Assembly (NCBI GenBank): GCA_030704615.1
Contig: CM060731.1
Span: 91,678,756-91,742,755, forward strand
Length of the DNA stretch: 64,000 nucleotides
Direction of reading: 5' to 3'
Origin: Takakia lepidozioides
Taxonomy: Eukaryota > Streptophyta > Takakiopsida > Takakiales > Takakiaceae
Positions 1 to 10,430 of this stretch are shown here, piece after piece. The notes below the pieces were generated by a model, which did no database searches, had not been told where the DNA came from, and saw only the letters and a list, made by a program, of their open reading frames with translations. The stretch's first letter is position 1; each line of letters begins with the position of its first letter. The position numbers and the translations under genes were made by a program.

Positions 1-16
1 GTGCAAACTATTGGAC

Positions 17-21
17 AAAAA

Positions 22-60
<39 letters not shown>
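17..60. repeat. AAAT microsatellite
   Basis: About eleven uninterrupted copies of a 4-bp AAAT/ATAA unit. Simple sequence with no coding content; it marks the start of an A/T-rich, gene-free stretch. Confidence 0.95.
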
Positions 61-107
61 GTGTTTTCTTTGTTCACTATTGCAGAACTCTCTATGAATA
101 GTGCATG

Positions 108-590
108 AAGCTGAAGACAACTCAACTTTGGAGTGCAAATGAGGGAAAAAAATACGGTTTTGGGGCCAAATGGTTTTTATTCACTCTCAATTTTTTCACG
201 CACATTGCATATGTTGTCATTAAGCATATGGTTTAAGAACGGAATAAAAATAAAATCATGTGCAAACGAAATGCAGTTTTTCGTCTCTAAAACACGTAGA
301 TGCGTTCAATACTTGAATGACCCATTGAATGAACTTGGTTCAAGCTCATATTTGGTCCACACGCGCTTAAGTATGTCCAAATCACATATGCAAAGTCTCA
401 AAAGATAAGCAACATTAAGAAATATGCTCATCAACAATGCATGAACTTGAAGAGAACTCAACCTTGGAGTGCAAATGAGGGAAGAAAATATGGTTTTGGG
501 TGCAGATGATGTTTGTTCATTGCCAAATTTTGCATGCACATTGCACATGTTGTCATTAAGCATATGGTTTAAGAATGGAATAAATTTATT
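108..590. repeat. Direct duplication, about 150 bp, two copies
   Basis: The segment around 108-255 (from the tgaagctgaag stretch to aacggaataaa) recurs at about 435-590 with scattered substitutions. Shared blocks include gcaaatgaggga, the ttgtcattaagcatatgg stretch and tttaagaa. The spacing is about 330 bp. The reading frames across it are short and inconsistent, so I treat it as non-coding duplicated DNA. Confidence 0.7.
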
Positions 591-713
591 TCCTCAACAG
601 ACTCTGGAATGTAACGACGCTGCAAGCTTTCCCCGTGATACAACAAAGACGAAAATTGATTTGGAAAACTAGGAAGTATTGGCACTGAGTTGTTTTCTGA
701 ATTGACAGAGACA

Positions 714-1445
714 TTGGTTGGAGATGGAATGCATGGAGAATGCTTGCATTGTTTTTTGCACTGTCTCCATAGAAGGCCAACGATCGTTGAAGCTTTTAAT
801 TGCGTAATAATTGATAAAGATGTACAACAAGTAGAAGTAGAGACTGATATTATCACCCAGATGAGGAACTGAAGCAGATCTTTCTTGTTGGAGATCACTC
901 GGTGTATAAAGCTTTGGCATTATTTCAAAATCAACATCAAATCAAACTTCAAATCAACAATCATCAAATCAAATCATGAATACAATACAATTGCACGTCG
1001 TTGCCTTTGTGGGAGTTGTTTGACATAATCACCTAAGTCGTAGCAAACATCCACTGTCAGGAGACAAAGTTGACATCTAGATACATCACTGGAATGGTTG
1101 GAGATGGAATGCATGGAGAATGCTTGCATTGTTTTTTTGCACTGTCTCCATAAAAGGCCAACGATCGTTGAAGCTTTTAATTACGTAATAATTGATGAAG
1201 ATGCATAACAAGTAGAAGCAGAGACTAATATTATCACCCAGATGAAGGAACTGAAGCAGATCATTCTTATTGGAAATCACTCGGTGTATAAAGCTCTGGC
1301 CTTGTTTCAAAATCAACATCAAATCAAACTTCAAATCAACAAATCATCAAATCAAATCATGAATACAATACAATTGCACATCGTTGCACTCCAGTTGCAC
1401 GTTGTTGCCTTTGTGGGAGTTGTTTGACATAATCACCTAAGTCGT
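714..1445. repeat. Direct duplication, about 330 bp, two copies
   Basis: About 714-1040 is repeated at 1092-1440 with few changes: ggagatggaatgcatgg, then aaggccaacgatcgttgaag, then attatcacccagatga, then the aatcaacatcaaatcaaac run. The copies are offset by about 378 bp. Short open frames exist but are not shared intact, so no gene is called. Together with the duplication before it, this fills the first 1.45 kb; I see nothing else there. Confidence 0.75.
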
Positions 1446-1487
1446 AGCTAGCAGACATCCACTGTAGACAACGTTGACATCTAGATA

Positions 1488-1960
1488 CATCGAGGTTAGC
1501 TATTTCATGAGCATGAGTGGCATGAGCGGAGTAGCAAGACAATCGGTTTTCATGAGCAGAAGTACAAATTTTGGAAATAAAAAACATTAAAAATATTATT
1601 TTAATGGAATGTGTCAGGAAAAAAAAAAAAAAAAAAAACCAATATAATATTCATTGTTTGAAGTAAAAATTGTAGTTTTGAGAGCCGTGCTCATGATATT
1701 TCGTCTTCTGCTCATGCGAATTCCGAGCGACATCTACAAAAATGGCGCCGAATTTCGTGGTAATAGGTTCCGCAACCGGAGAAATCTGCGACGTATTTCG
1801 CGGTAATAGGTGTCTCCGGCGAAAAATGGTGCCGAATTTCGCGGCTATAGGTCCTAACATGGCAGGTGTGTAAGCCCAAAATTTGGAAATGTGGTGCCGA
1901 ATTTCGGTACATGGTGTCGGGATTGCACAGATGTTGGGCAGTTCTTGGGCCATGTAACTA
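1488..1960. mobile_element. Element 1 terminus, CATGAGC type, with subterminal palindromes
   Basis: Begins with GCTATTTCATGAGC followed by clustered CATGAGC/CATGAGTGG repeats. Inverted GCTCATG copies lie about 150-200 bp inside (1688-1720), so the end can fold back. Then come degenerate palindromes around GGCGCCGAATTTCG (1742-1960). The same order and nearly the same bases occur at 25.95-26.3 kb, and the same first motif occurs at 12.84, 48.19 and 51.04 kb, always beside the 3' end of a transposase or ParB-methyltransferase gene. I infer this is the terminal inverted repeat region of one element subfamily. No target duplication was found. Confidence 0.6.
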
Positions 1961-1989
1961 GAGATTCGGCGCCATTTTTTCAGACATCG

Positions 1990-3965
1990 GGCTTGCGGTG
2001 CTCGACGAGACCTCCTTAGGCAACATCACGGGACCACGAGGGAGCGTGCGAATATTCTTGTCAGCTCGCCATGAATCCTCTTCTCCGCCAGGTGCCTCGT
2101 CAAGTCTTCGTCTCATTGGACGGGTGTGAACATCTCCTTCCAAGTGTTGGCCACTTTGAAGCAATGGCGTGTCCCGAAGGCCCTCTCGCAAGGCTGCCGC
2201 CCACTTGCGAGGATTCTTCAATCTGGAGGCAGTCCGCATCAGCATTTCCTGCCTGTCCGGCCCCAAGCCCCACTGTTTCCCTTTCAAGAACTCGTTGTAC
2301 CTGCATTGCTGTATAATTGACCTCGCAATGTCCTCCGTTGTGGCAGTGAGGATGTCCACCAGATGCGCCGCAGAGGAGGCATGCCAGGAAGAATGTACTG
2401 ATTCGGCCATGTTTGTTGTCGGCATGTCGGTGTCGGAGTCGAGACACATTTCCTGCACATGCACATGTTCAGGTTACAAGCAAATTACAAATAATGAGTA
2501 GCTAGCATAATATTCAACGGGATGCAAATTCGTCCAACTCACCTCCCGCATATAGTCGCCGAACTGGAGGAAACGATAATGCCACCATGCTAGCCAACTG
2601 ACCATTGCTCCCTCGTCTGATTTCTTTACAGCACCTGACGTTGTCCACCAAGCCCGTATACATGCAAATTGTGTCTCTGCATCACACTTCCACGCAAGAC
2701 ACATGGAACGGTGCTCCTCTCTGAAATCTGGCGCCACGAGCCTGGTTGTGTACTGCGACAAGCTCTACAAAAAATGGAACCCACAAGATCTCTCCTTGCT
2801 TTTCATCGGAACATTGGGGTCTTCCCCGTACACCCTTCGGATGGCGGCCCAATTTGCTTGTGCGTTGTCCGCCATGAAACCACGGAAATTGGGAGGGGGA
2901 AATCCTACCCTGGCCATTTGTTTGTTTATTCCCTGCCAAAGAAACATCTCCGATTGTGTGTCCTCTCCTGTCATCTCACAAATAACAATTGTCATTAGCA
3001 TCCTGCAGTGGGTGTCGTAGACATGTGCACCCATTGTCACCCACTGGTGATTTGTAATTCGCTTGATATGGTCGAACATGACCCAACTGTTTGACAAGTC
3101 CCCACTCGTCATCCGGTGGACCAGTTCGACGCCGCTGCTAGGCCCACACGTTGACATTTTGAATACGAAACAACGATCTGCCGCAGTCCCTTGTCCTGGA
3201 AATCTACTTCCATGAATGTAGTCATATCCACATCGTCGCTTCACCTCCAGAATGGAGTGCATATCCGAGCCACGCCCAATTCTTTGTTTGCTAGAGACAA
3301 TGTGGTTTCGGACATTCGATGAACAGACGTGGAACACCGACTCCAGCAATGCCTCCATTTCCTTCTCATCGAGAGGACTCTGTCGGAGCCGTCTTTCGAC
3401 ATAATTCTGGCCAATGCCATCTTATGGGCGGCCTCCTGAACGAACTGCTCTGCCTCGTGGGCAGCCTCCCGCGAGTTACCCCTTGCCAATTTGTGACAAT
3501 GGGAACCAACGTGTATGCAAACTTGTGTGAGGTCAGGGAAACGGTGCAACACATAGAATTGCTTGGCATTGTAAACAGACATGCAATGTGGTGGTTCTTT
3601 GCAATGTGCACACTTAAATGTGGAGTTTGGAACCTTCTCCTGAGCTCAAAATGGTTGATGAGCTGTGTCTGTCCAATCCATCTCGTTCCTGTGACCTCAA
3701 GATTTAAAGTGGAAGCAAGTTGGGGAGAAACACCGCAACGCGCCCGCACAAACAACGTAGCGCACCCGCACACCATTGAGCATCTTCATGCTGGTGGTTT
3801 TGGTGACGCACCAAGGATGACCGCCATGTTTCCTATCCATATCTATCAACATTCCGGACGCCCTCGAATAGTCCGTTCGAGGAGGGAACTCAAAGAAGAT
3901 ATTATTGTCGACGTCTGCGGGAAGGCATGTAACGGATTTAATTGCGAACTTGTTGTAGTCAGGAA
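1990..3965 (-). pseudogene. T1: Mutator-like transposase remnant, both ends deleted
   Basis: On the minus strand, frames broken by small indels encode the middle of a MULE-type transposase. There is an N-terminal KHGGHPWCVTKT/GCM-like zinc region (about 3.9-3.5 kb), a FDHIKRITNHQW block and a GFMADNAQANW block (DDE region), then the AESVHSSW and GPDRQEMLMRTASR regions. The intron seen in T5 is present at the same place, with GTGAGT donor near 2541. Compared with copy T4 (about 95% or more identical by eye), T1 lacks about 0.8 kb coding the N-terminus (T4 29.70-30.48 kb, joined cleanly at 3.97 kb). It also lacks the whole C-terminal Cys-rich/SWIM half, which is replaced by a palindrome near 1.98 kb. 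It cannot be functional. Confidence 0.8.
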
Positions 3966-4360
3966 TGCGGCCCCTGGCCTTTGCGCAATAACTGCCAACA
4001 GTATGCAGTCAGAAGGTATATGACCAGTGCAGATGCGCTGCACAAACCAATAATTGTGGCGTTTGACAAGAAGCGTGGGGGGGCAAGCGTGTAAGCACCT
4101 TCCCCATGGACAGAGGTGGCATTCTGCTCCCGTGTTGCACTGTTCTCATCAAGAAGCTGGAACCTCAATTGGCCTCTCAACAAGTTTATGACTAACAGGG
4201 TGTCGGTAGGTGAAGACAATGGATGCAGCCCGTTCGCCTATCCAGCACCAAATTTGTCTCTACCGGACGACATTGGTGGGCATAACGTGCCAAAAAGTGG
4301 ACCGCAGGCGAAAAACTCTAAGTTGAGTGACTGATTAGACAAAAAAACGCGAAAGACGAA
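3966..4360. other. Gene-free spacer upstream of T1
   Basis: The first about 60 bp match sequence that lies beyond the transposase start in element 4 (30.48-30.54 kb). The rest is unrecognised and has only short frames. It links the transposase remnant to the palindrome array. Confidence 0.5.
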
Positions 4361-4419
4361 TCAAAATTGTTGATGAAGGGTCGATACGGGCGTCTGTTGA
4401 TGGATATTCGGTGCCGTTT

Positions 4420-5812
4420 TTCCATCCTGCAGATGATCTCCTCGAGACGACTCCATCCGTGCGGCCTTGGATGGAAATACGGCGCCGTTTTTCCATCCGA
4501 GGGATGTTCTCTGTCTGCTAGATGTCGGCCTTTCCCCCCGAGACGACTTCATCCGACGGGCCTCGTATGGAAATTCGGCGCTGTTTTTCCATCCAGGGGA
4601 TCTTCTCTGTCGGCCAGGTGTCGGCCTCTCCCCCCGAGATGACTTCATCCGACGGGCCTCGTATGGAAATTCGGCGTCGTTTTTCCATCCGGGGGATGTT
4701 CTCTGTTGGGCAGGTGACGTCCTCTCCCCACGAGACGACTTCATCCGAACGGCCTCGGATGGAAATTCGGCGCCGTTTTTCCATCCGATGGATATTCTCT
4801 GTCGGCCAGATGTCGACCTCTCCCCCCGAGACGACTTCATCCGACGGGCCTCGTACGGAAATTCGGCGCCGTTTTTCCATCCGGGGGATGTTCTCTGTTG
4901 GCCAGGTGTCGGCCTCTCCCCCCAAGACAACTTCATCCGAACAGCCTCGGATGGAAATTCGGCGCCGTTTTACCATCTGAGGGATGTTCTTTGTCGGGCA
5001 GGTGTCGTCCTCTCCCCACGAGACGACTTCATCCGAACGGCCTCGGATGGAAATTCGGCGCCATTTTTCCATCCGGGGGATGTTCTCTGTCGGCCAGGTG
5101 TCGGCCTCTCCCCCCGAGACGACTTCATCCGACGGGCCTCGAATGGAAATTCGGCGCCGTTTTTCCATCCGGGGGATGTTCTCTGTCGGGCAGGTGTCGT
5201 CCTCTCCCCACGAGACGACTTCATCCGAACGGCCTCGGATGGAAATTCGGCGCCGTTTTTCCATCCGATGGATATTCTCTGTCGGCCAGGTGTCGGCCTC
5301 TCCCCCCGAGACGACTTCATCCGACGGGCCTCGTATGGAAATTCGGCGCCGTTTTACCATCCGAGGGATGTTCTCTGTCGGGCAGGTGTTGTCCTCTCCC
5401 CATGAGACGACTTCATCCGAACGGCCTCGGATGGAAATTCGGCGCCGTTTTTCCATCCGATGGATTGTCGGCTAGGTGTCGGCCTCTCCCCCCGAGATGA
5501 CTTCATCCGACGGGCCTCGTATGGAAATTCGGCGCCGTTTTTCCATCCGGGGGATGTTCTCTGTCGGGCAGGTGAAGTCCTCTCCCCACGGATGTTCTCT
5601 GTCGGGCAGGTGTCGTCCTCTCCCCACGAGACGACTTCATCCGAACGGCCTCGGATGGAAATTCGGCGCCGTTTTTCCATCCGAGGGATATTCTCTGTCG
5701 GCCAGGTGTCAGCCTCTCCCCCCAAGACGACTTCATCCGACGGGCCTCGTATGGAAATTCGGCGTCATTTTTCCATCCGTGGGATGTTCTCTGTCGGCCA
5801 GGTGTCGTCACC
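4420..5812. repeat. Palindrome array A1, about 93-97-bp units, alternating A/B
   Basis: About fifteen tandem units, each holding an imperfect palindrome GGAAATTCGGCGCC-GTTTTTCC. The linkers alternate between two types: A (cccccgagacgacttcatcc, then gacgggcctcg) and B (ccccacgagacgacttcatc, then gaacggcctcgg). This gives a higher-order dimer of about 190 bp. Most units are multiples of three and lack stops, so long open frames run through on both strands. Those are a by-product of the repeat, not a gene. The array lies between the transposase and the ParB-methyltransferase side of the element. Confidence 0.9.
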
Positions 5813-6045
5813 CTCGATTTGACGCCATGTCGAATTAAATTTTGCCCCTCATTCGTGGGTACGGCTATATTAAATGTTGCTCTTTTTCTTTGCCACTTGC
5901 CCGACCTACGCTCGTGACCCATGCGTTTCAAACCGAGACAGCAACAACACTTGCTCGCTCCGAGCTCCTCTCACTTCAGCTTCCCCACACTCCCCCTTCC
6001 CTGCGCACCCTCTCTGCTTCCTGGTAGCCCTTTCAATAGTCGGCG
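5813..6045. other. Spacer with pyrimidine-rich stretch
   Basis: Non-repetitive gap between two palindrome arrays. 5870-6040 is C/T-rich with a short AT-rich stretch (ggctatattaaatg) at about 5863, which could be a promoter for the frame starting at 6046. A ttaaat/tgcgca-like block here resembles 6970 and 32730, each just after an array. The promoter role is inference. Confidence 0.3.
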
Positions 6046-6516
6046 ATGGCATGCCAGGATCCCAGCAACTGCCCAAACAAGCATCTCACCCCGTGGGACT
6101 TCTCACCCGAATCAGGGGATATTCTCATATACCTGCAGGATTGGATAGACCACTCTCAGCAAAGGAGGGTGCACCTGTCCGCTCTTGAGTACCTTCCTGG
6201 TCTCCACGATCAGCTTCGCCGGGACGGGCCTGCGTGGCTTTGGTGCCTGCGAATCGTTGATCTGCAGTTTCCGCCAGCATGGGACATCCCCAAAAGCCGC
6301 ACGGCCTTCCTACATCATTGGAGGTGTTGCCAGTGGGCCTATGAGGATTGCATCGGGTGTACGTACATGCCAGAGAGGATTCCATCGCAAACAGTGTATG
6401 GGGACATTCTCATAAGCTACGAGGATGAGTCCTATGGACATAGAGTCTCCACAGCAAAGATCTCGATTTACGATGGTGCATATATCGGAGGAGATGACAT
6501 CGTTGTCCACCCATGA
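6046..6516 (+). CDS. Hypothetical 156-residue ORF between palindrome arrays
   Basis: Opens with ATGGCATGCCAGG and runs to a TGA just before array A2. The product is Trp- and Cys-rich (segments such as WLWCLRIVDLQF and HHWRCCQWAYED) with an acidic, Ile/Tyr-rich end (YGDILISYEDESYG). I recognise no domain. It shows no obvious similarity to the ParB-like or transposase proteins of the neighbouring copies, although the position is where the 5' half of the ParB-methyltransferase gene would be expected. It could be an unrelated captured exon, a divergent N-terminal exon, or chance. The stop only a few bases before the array suggests the array may have cut it. Confidence 0.3.
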   Translation: MACQDPSNCPNKHLTPWDFSPESGDILIYLQDWIDHSQQRRVHLSALEYLPGLHDQLRRDGPAWLWCLRIVDLQFPPAWDIPKSRTAFLHHWRCCQWAYEDCIGCTYMPERIPSQTVYGDILISYEDESYGHRVSTAKISIYDGAYIGGDDIVVHP

Positions 6517-6526
6517 GGTGGACCGA

Positions 6527-6905
6527 CTTACTTGCAGGATGAAAATTCGGCGCCGGTTTTCCATCCTGCAGCGCTCCGGTTACTTCCAAGATGGAAATTT
6601 GGCGCCAGTTTTCCATCCGGCCGCGCTCCCGCTTGGGTTTTCCATCCTGCAGCGCTCCAGTTTACCTGCAGGATGGAAATTCGGCGCCGGTTTCCCATCC
6701 GGCCGCGCTCCCGCTTGCCTGCAGGATGGAAATTCGGCGCGGGTTTTTCATCCTGCAGCGCTCCGGTTTACCTGCAGGATGGAAATCCGGCGCCGGTTTT
6801 CCATCCGGCTGCTTCTGGATGAGAACGTCTCGGGCGGAGGGAGGGCCACGGTGCGTCCCACTTCATCCGCTGAATGGAAATTCGGCACCGTTTTTTTCCA
6901 TCCAG
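6527..6905. repeat. Palindrome array A2, about 60-bp units
   Basis: About six units of the form gcaggatggaaattcggcgc-cggttttccatcc-tgcagcgctcc. Each has a GGCGCC-centred palindrome flanked by CTGCAGG half-sites. Open frames crossing it are repeat artefacts. The last units have diverged (aatggaaattcggcaccg). Confidence 0.85.
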
Positions 6906-7199
6906 CGGGTTGTTGATGAAGTCTCGGGGGGAGGGTGGGCCAGGTGGCACCGGTGGGTGACCTCCATACCTACATTTAAGGGCGCAGTTGCGCATTAAAT
7001 ATCCTCCGCCGTCTGTTTTGAACTGGACGTTCCACACGGATACCGCGCTTGCTTCCCGGATACGCCTTCGACACCTGATGTGACGGGTGGATGAAGTTCC
7101 ATTCGAGGCATGTACGCACGCATTCTGCGGGAGATTTTTTCTTTTACTCGGACTTATGCCGCGTGGAGAAGGGCGTAGCTCTCTTGAGAGAAACCCCAC

Positions 7200-9352
7200 A
7201 TCCAGACCGCGTCGCAAACTGAAGCCTTTGTACTACGGGCGGCAATGCCGACCAGCCGAACGGCGACAAAGCGGCAACGCGCCTTCTGTACAGGTACATA
7301 CGTGTTGCCTTTCTTTGATCCGTGGCCATTGTAGTCCCTACATTTCCAGGATGTAAGTTGTCTTATGTGGCGCATGAAAATTAGTTGTGAATCCCCTAGA
7401 AAAATGGCGCCGAATTTCCTGTTTCCAGCCATGGAACGGATGGCTAAGCCCCGGGGGTGGCTGGCACAGTCTGGAAATTCGGCGCCATTTTTCCAGTTCC
7501 GGGTCTAGTCAGTTCTGGGACTTAGCCATTTTCGGACCCTGTACTGGAAAAATGGCGCCATTTTTCCAGTACAGGGTCCAAAAATGGCTAAGTCCCTGGG
7601 GCGGATGGCACATATTTTGGAAATTCGGCGCCATTTTTCCAGTTCCGGGCCCAGTCATTTCTGGGACTTAGCCATTTTTGGACCCTGTACTGGAAAAATG
7701 GCGCCATTTTTCCAGTACAGAGTCCAAAAATGGCTAAGTCCCTGAGGCGGATGGCACATATTCTGGAAATTCGGCGCCATTTTTCCAGTTCCGGGCCCAG
7801 TCATTTCTGGGACTTAGCCATTTTCGGACCCTGTACTGGAAAAATGGCGCAATTTTTCCAGTACAAGGTCCAAAAATGGCTAAGTCCCTGGGGCGGATGG
7901 CACATATTCTGGAAATTCAGCGCCATTTTTCCAGTTCCGGGCCCAGTCAGATCTGGGACTTAGCCATTTTCGGACCCAGTCTGGAAAAATGGATGTGATT
8001 TTGTCTGTGTTTTTTGAATGCAGGTACTGTAAGTTCTCCCTGTTGGAGAAAGGTCATCTGTCCTTCCAGCCGCCATTCTTCCTCGCATGGAGGAACCCTG
8101 GAGCTGACTCCATGTACACTGACGTTATCGTGAAGGAGTGGCATCTGGAGCATTTGCGCGACTGCCCTTGGTATGTGGACCTTCCGCCCGGCTCCCTCGA
8201 CTCATCCGAGTTCCAATTGAAGCTGGATGCGGAGGCCCGACAAAACCGGGCTCCGCTGCCTCCGCTGGGTCCAAAGGAGGCGAAAGCGCTTGCGAAGTCC
8301 AAGAAAGCGGCAGAGCTTGCTCAGGCAGGTATTCAGGAGAAATTGAATGAGAAGAATAAAGGACAAATGAAAAGGACACGGAAACATGGGAGTAAAGTAA
8401 CCCCCAAAAAACAGAAAACCACCGGGGCACCAGAGGAGGCGCAGGAGGGGCCCCAAGGGAGTGACTCCAACGACGACTTTGTGCAAGGTCTTGCGACTGC
8501 TGCTGCTGCTACCAAGTCACCGGTCGTCCGGGTTCCCAGGTCAGTTTGGACTGGGACTGGCTCTACCAAGAAGTTGGCATTTGAGGGCGAGCCTATACGG
8601 CGGTATTCGGTGGTGATGTTTCCGCAAAGGCCAAAGCTAGAATCCCCAACTATCATCCAATGCGTCAATGAGAGCTTTCTTGACGCTCTGGCTGCCAAGG
8701 CGAAGAAGGTGGCACACAACAAGTCTCTGGAGGAGCTGAAGGGGAAAGCCAAGAAGAGGGCTGCTGCTACAGAGCCTAAAGACACCCCTGGTTTGGAAGC
8801 CATGATGGAATTCTTCACGGCTGTGAGCACGGATTGCAAGAGCACTCGGGGGGGGGGGGTTTGAGGTGGAGAGAGCCTGCGAAAAGATTCTCCTCGATAT
8901 TCCAGATGGGGAGCTGCTGGAGGGCTTGGATGGTGTGCCCACCTGGAACAGGTTTACGGAGGACTACTGGAGAGCCGGGTTTGGGCTGGCGGGGATGCTC
9001 CTGGATGACGGTGGATGTATGGTGGTCCTTGCCACAAGAGGGAAGACCACAGAGAATGTTGTGGCAAGGTGGACACCCAAAAGTGTCACCCCGGTCCTCC
9101 TGAAAAAATGGTTCTGCATCAATACGCAGGGGTTGCGAATAGTGGGCCAGAGTGTAAGTTATCAATCTATTGCATTCACTTCATATTGTGGTGTATCTAA
9201 ACTAGACCCTGGAGTGGATCCCTCTTTTGTTGGATGTGCAGACATTGGTGTTTGAGGCATATTGTTTTGTGAAGAGAGGGTCTACGTTCAAATTCCGCAA
9301 TGACGGTCGTCTTGTTGATGCCGTTGTGGACCCTGTTACCTATGATGTAACA
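7200..9352 (+). pseudogene. M1: 3' part of a ParB-methyltransferase-like gene, truncated by a retroelement
   Basis: Exons align with gene M2 on the other strand. A short exon ends LLYR at 7293. Intron 7294-8023 (GTACAT...GCAG) is filled by palindromes. A large exon from 8024 begins YCKFSLLEKGHLSF and carries a Lys-rich, low-complexity linker (KKQKTTGAPEEAQ). The methyltransferase part starts near 8867 with LLDIPDGELLEG (the motif IV position). An exon ends at 9153 (GTAAGT), and the next, from 9242, stops matching at 9352 where gypsy-like DNA begins, so motif I is lost. A run of twelve G at about 8848-8859 puts the linker and methyltransferase halves one base out of frame. The ParB-like half upstream is missing or too decayed to see. 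Confidence 0.75.
7395..7990. repeat. Intronic palindrome array A3, exact 146-bp period
   Basis: The word aaattcggcgcc (with one variant) starts at 7475, 7621, 7767 and 7913, an exact 146-bp period. Each unit has a small palindrome (CTGGAAATTCGGCGCC-type) and a long, nearly perfect inverted repeat of about 75 bp. The long one runs from gggacttagccattttcgga through tactggaaaaatggcgcc and back. The array fills most of the intron between the middle and methyltransferase halves of M1. The same kind of array, with a 95-bp period, fills the matching intron of M2. Confidence 0.9.
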
Positions 9353-10430
9353 TAGGTCCGTAACATAGTTCTTCACCATTGGGTCCTCGCCCTTGGTCTG
9401 TTCTTGGATTATTTCTGTAATCGTGATTCCCGGGCTGGTAATTCCCCCTTGGATTACCCTGATAGTTGCCTCTGGAATTTCCTTGGTAATTCCCTCTTGA
9501 ATTACCTCTCCCTTCCATGCCATTGTTATAACCACCAGACCTACCATAGTGGTCCTGATCATTGTTTCTTCTTGGCTGGGGCTGCACCTGATGCACCCTT
9601 ACTTGCCTAGGTTCTCTTGCAGCTGTCCTTCTGTTGTAGTAACAATTCTCAGTAGAATGGTTATCCATTTTACAGATAGTACAGTGTTTCTCCTTCATGT
9701 GGCATTCTGTGGTGGTATGGCCTTCATTCTGGCACTTTGCACACCAAACACCCTTCCTCCAATGTGTTGCAGCCTCTGTGGCATACTTCTTCAAGATTTC
9801 TTCCAATCTTTTTTCATAGTTATCCCTCTTCAGCTTCTCCTTTCTCTTACTCTTCCTTTTTAGTTCTTGCTCTTCTTCTTCATCTGACTCATCCTCAGAG
9901 TCCTCATCATCCCTTTTCTCTCTCCTGAGCATTCCCAATTGCTCAATTCTGTTTGCAGTTTCAAATGCCTCCTCCACTGTATTATGGGGTAACATATCCA
10001 CTTTCTTTTGCAACTCTGGTCTTAGTCCACTCACAAACCAAGTCTTCTGTAAACCGGGTGCTGGTACTGCAGCCAGCTTTTTCATCATCAATTCCATCTT
10101 TTCCATATACTCCTCAACAGTTTCATGCTTCTTTTGCTTTAACTGTTGTAAACTTCCATACACTTCATCCTCAGTTTTACTTGTCCTGAACCTATTTCGA
10201 AATGCTGTATTCAAGCCATTCCAGGTTAGGAAATGATTATCAGGGAATCTTGCATACCATTCACTTGCTTTCTTGATAAGTGAACAAGGAAACAATCTCA
10301 TCTTGGCATCATCGCCATACTCATTGTTCACTATACACATGTGCTCAAATTGGCTAATGTGTACATCGGGATCCCTTTTTCCTGAATATATTGGAAAGGG
10401 TGGTTTTGCCCGTGCTGGTTGTAACGTCAT
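9353..10430 (-). CDS. Retrotransposon gag with two zinc knuckles
   Basis: About 360 codons from an ATG at 10430. The first third has the plant retrotransposon-gag fold signature (IKKASEWYARFPDNHFLTWN, then FRNRF, then LKQKKHETVEEYMEKMELM). A charged region follows (EDESDEEEEQELKRKSKRKE), then two Cys knuckles, CAKCQNEGHTTTEC and CTICKMDNHSTENC. The end is Arg/Asn/Gly-rich (NNDQDHYGRSGGYNN). It forms virus-like particles and binds RNA in known elements. The start ATG overlaps the TGA of the preceding ORF (ATGA at about 10430-10427), suggesting termination-reinitiation. The frame runs to 9336, slightly past the apparent junction with M1. Confidence 0.8.

Noticed and set aside
4420-5812. Long ORFs (about 300 codons) on both strands across array A1, with a MEKRRRISIRG-type repeat
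   Set aside because: They arise because the repeat unit is a multiple of three and lacks stops. Several frames are open at once on both strands, and the peptide repeats follow the DNA palindrome.
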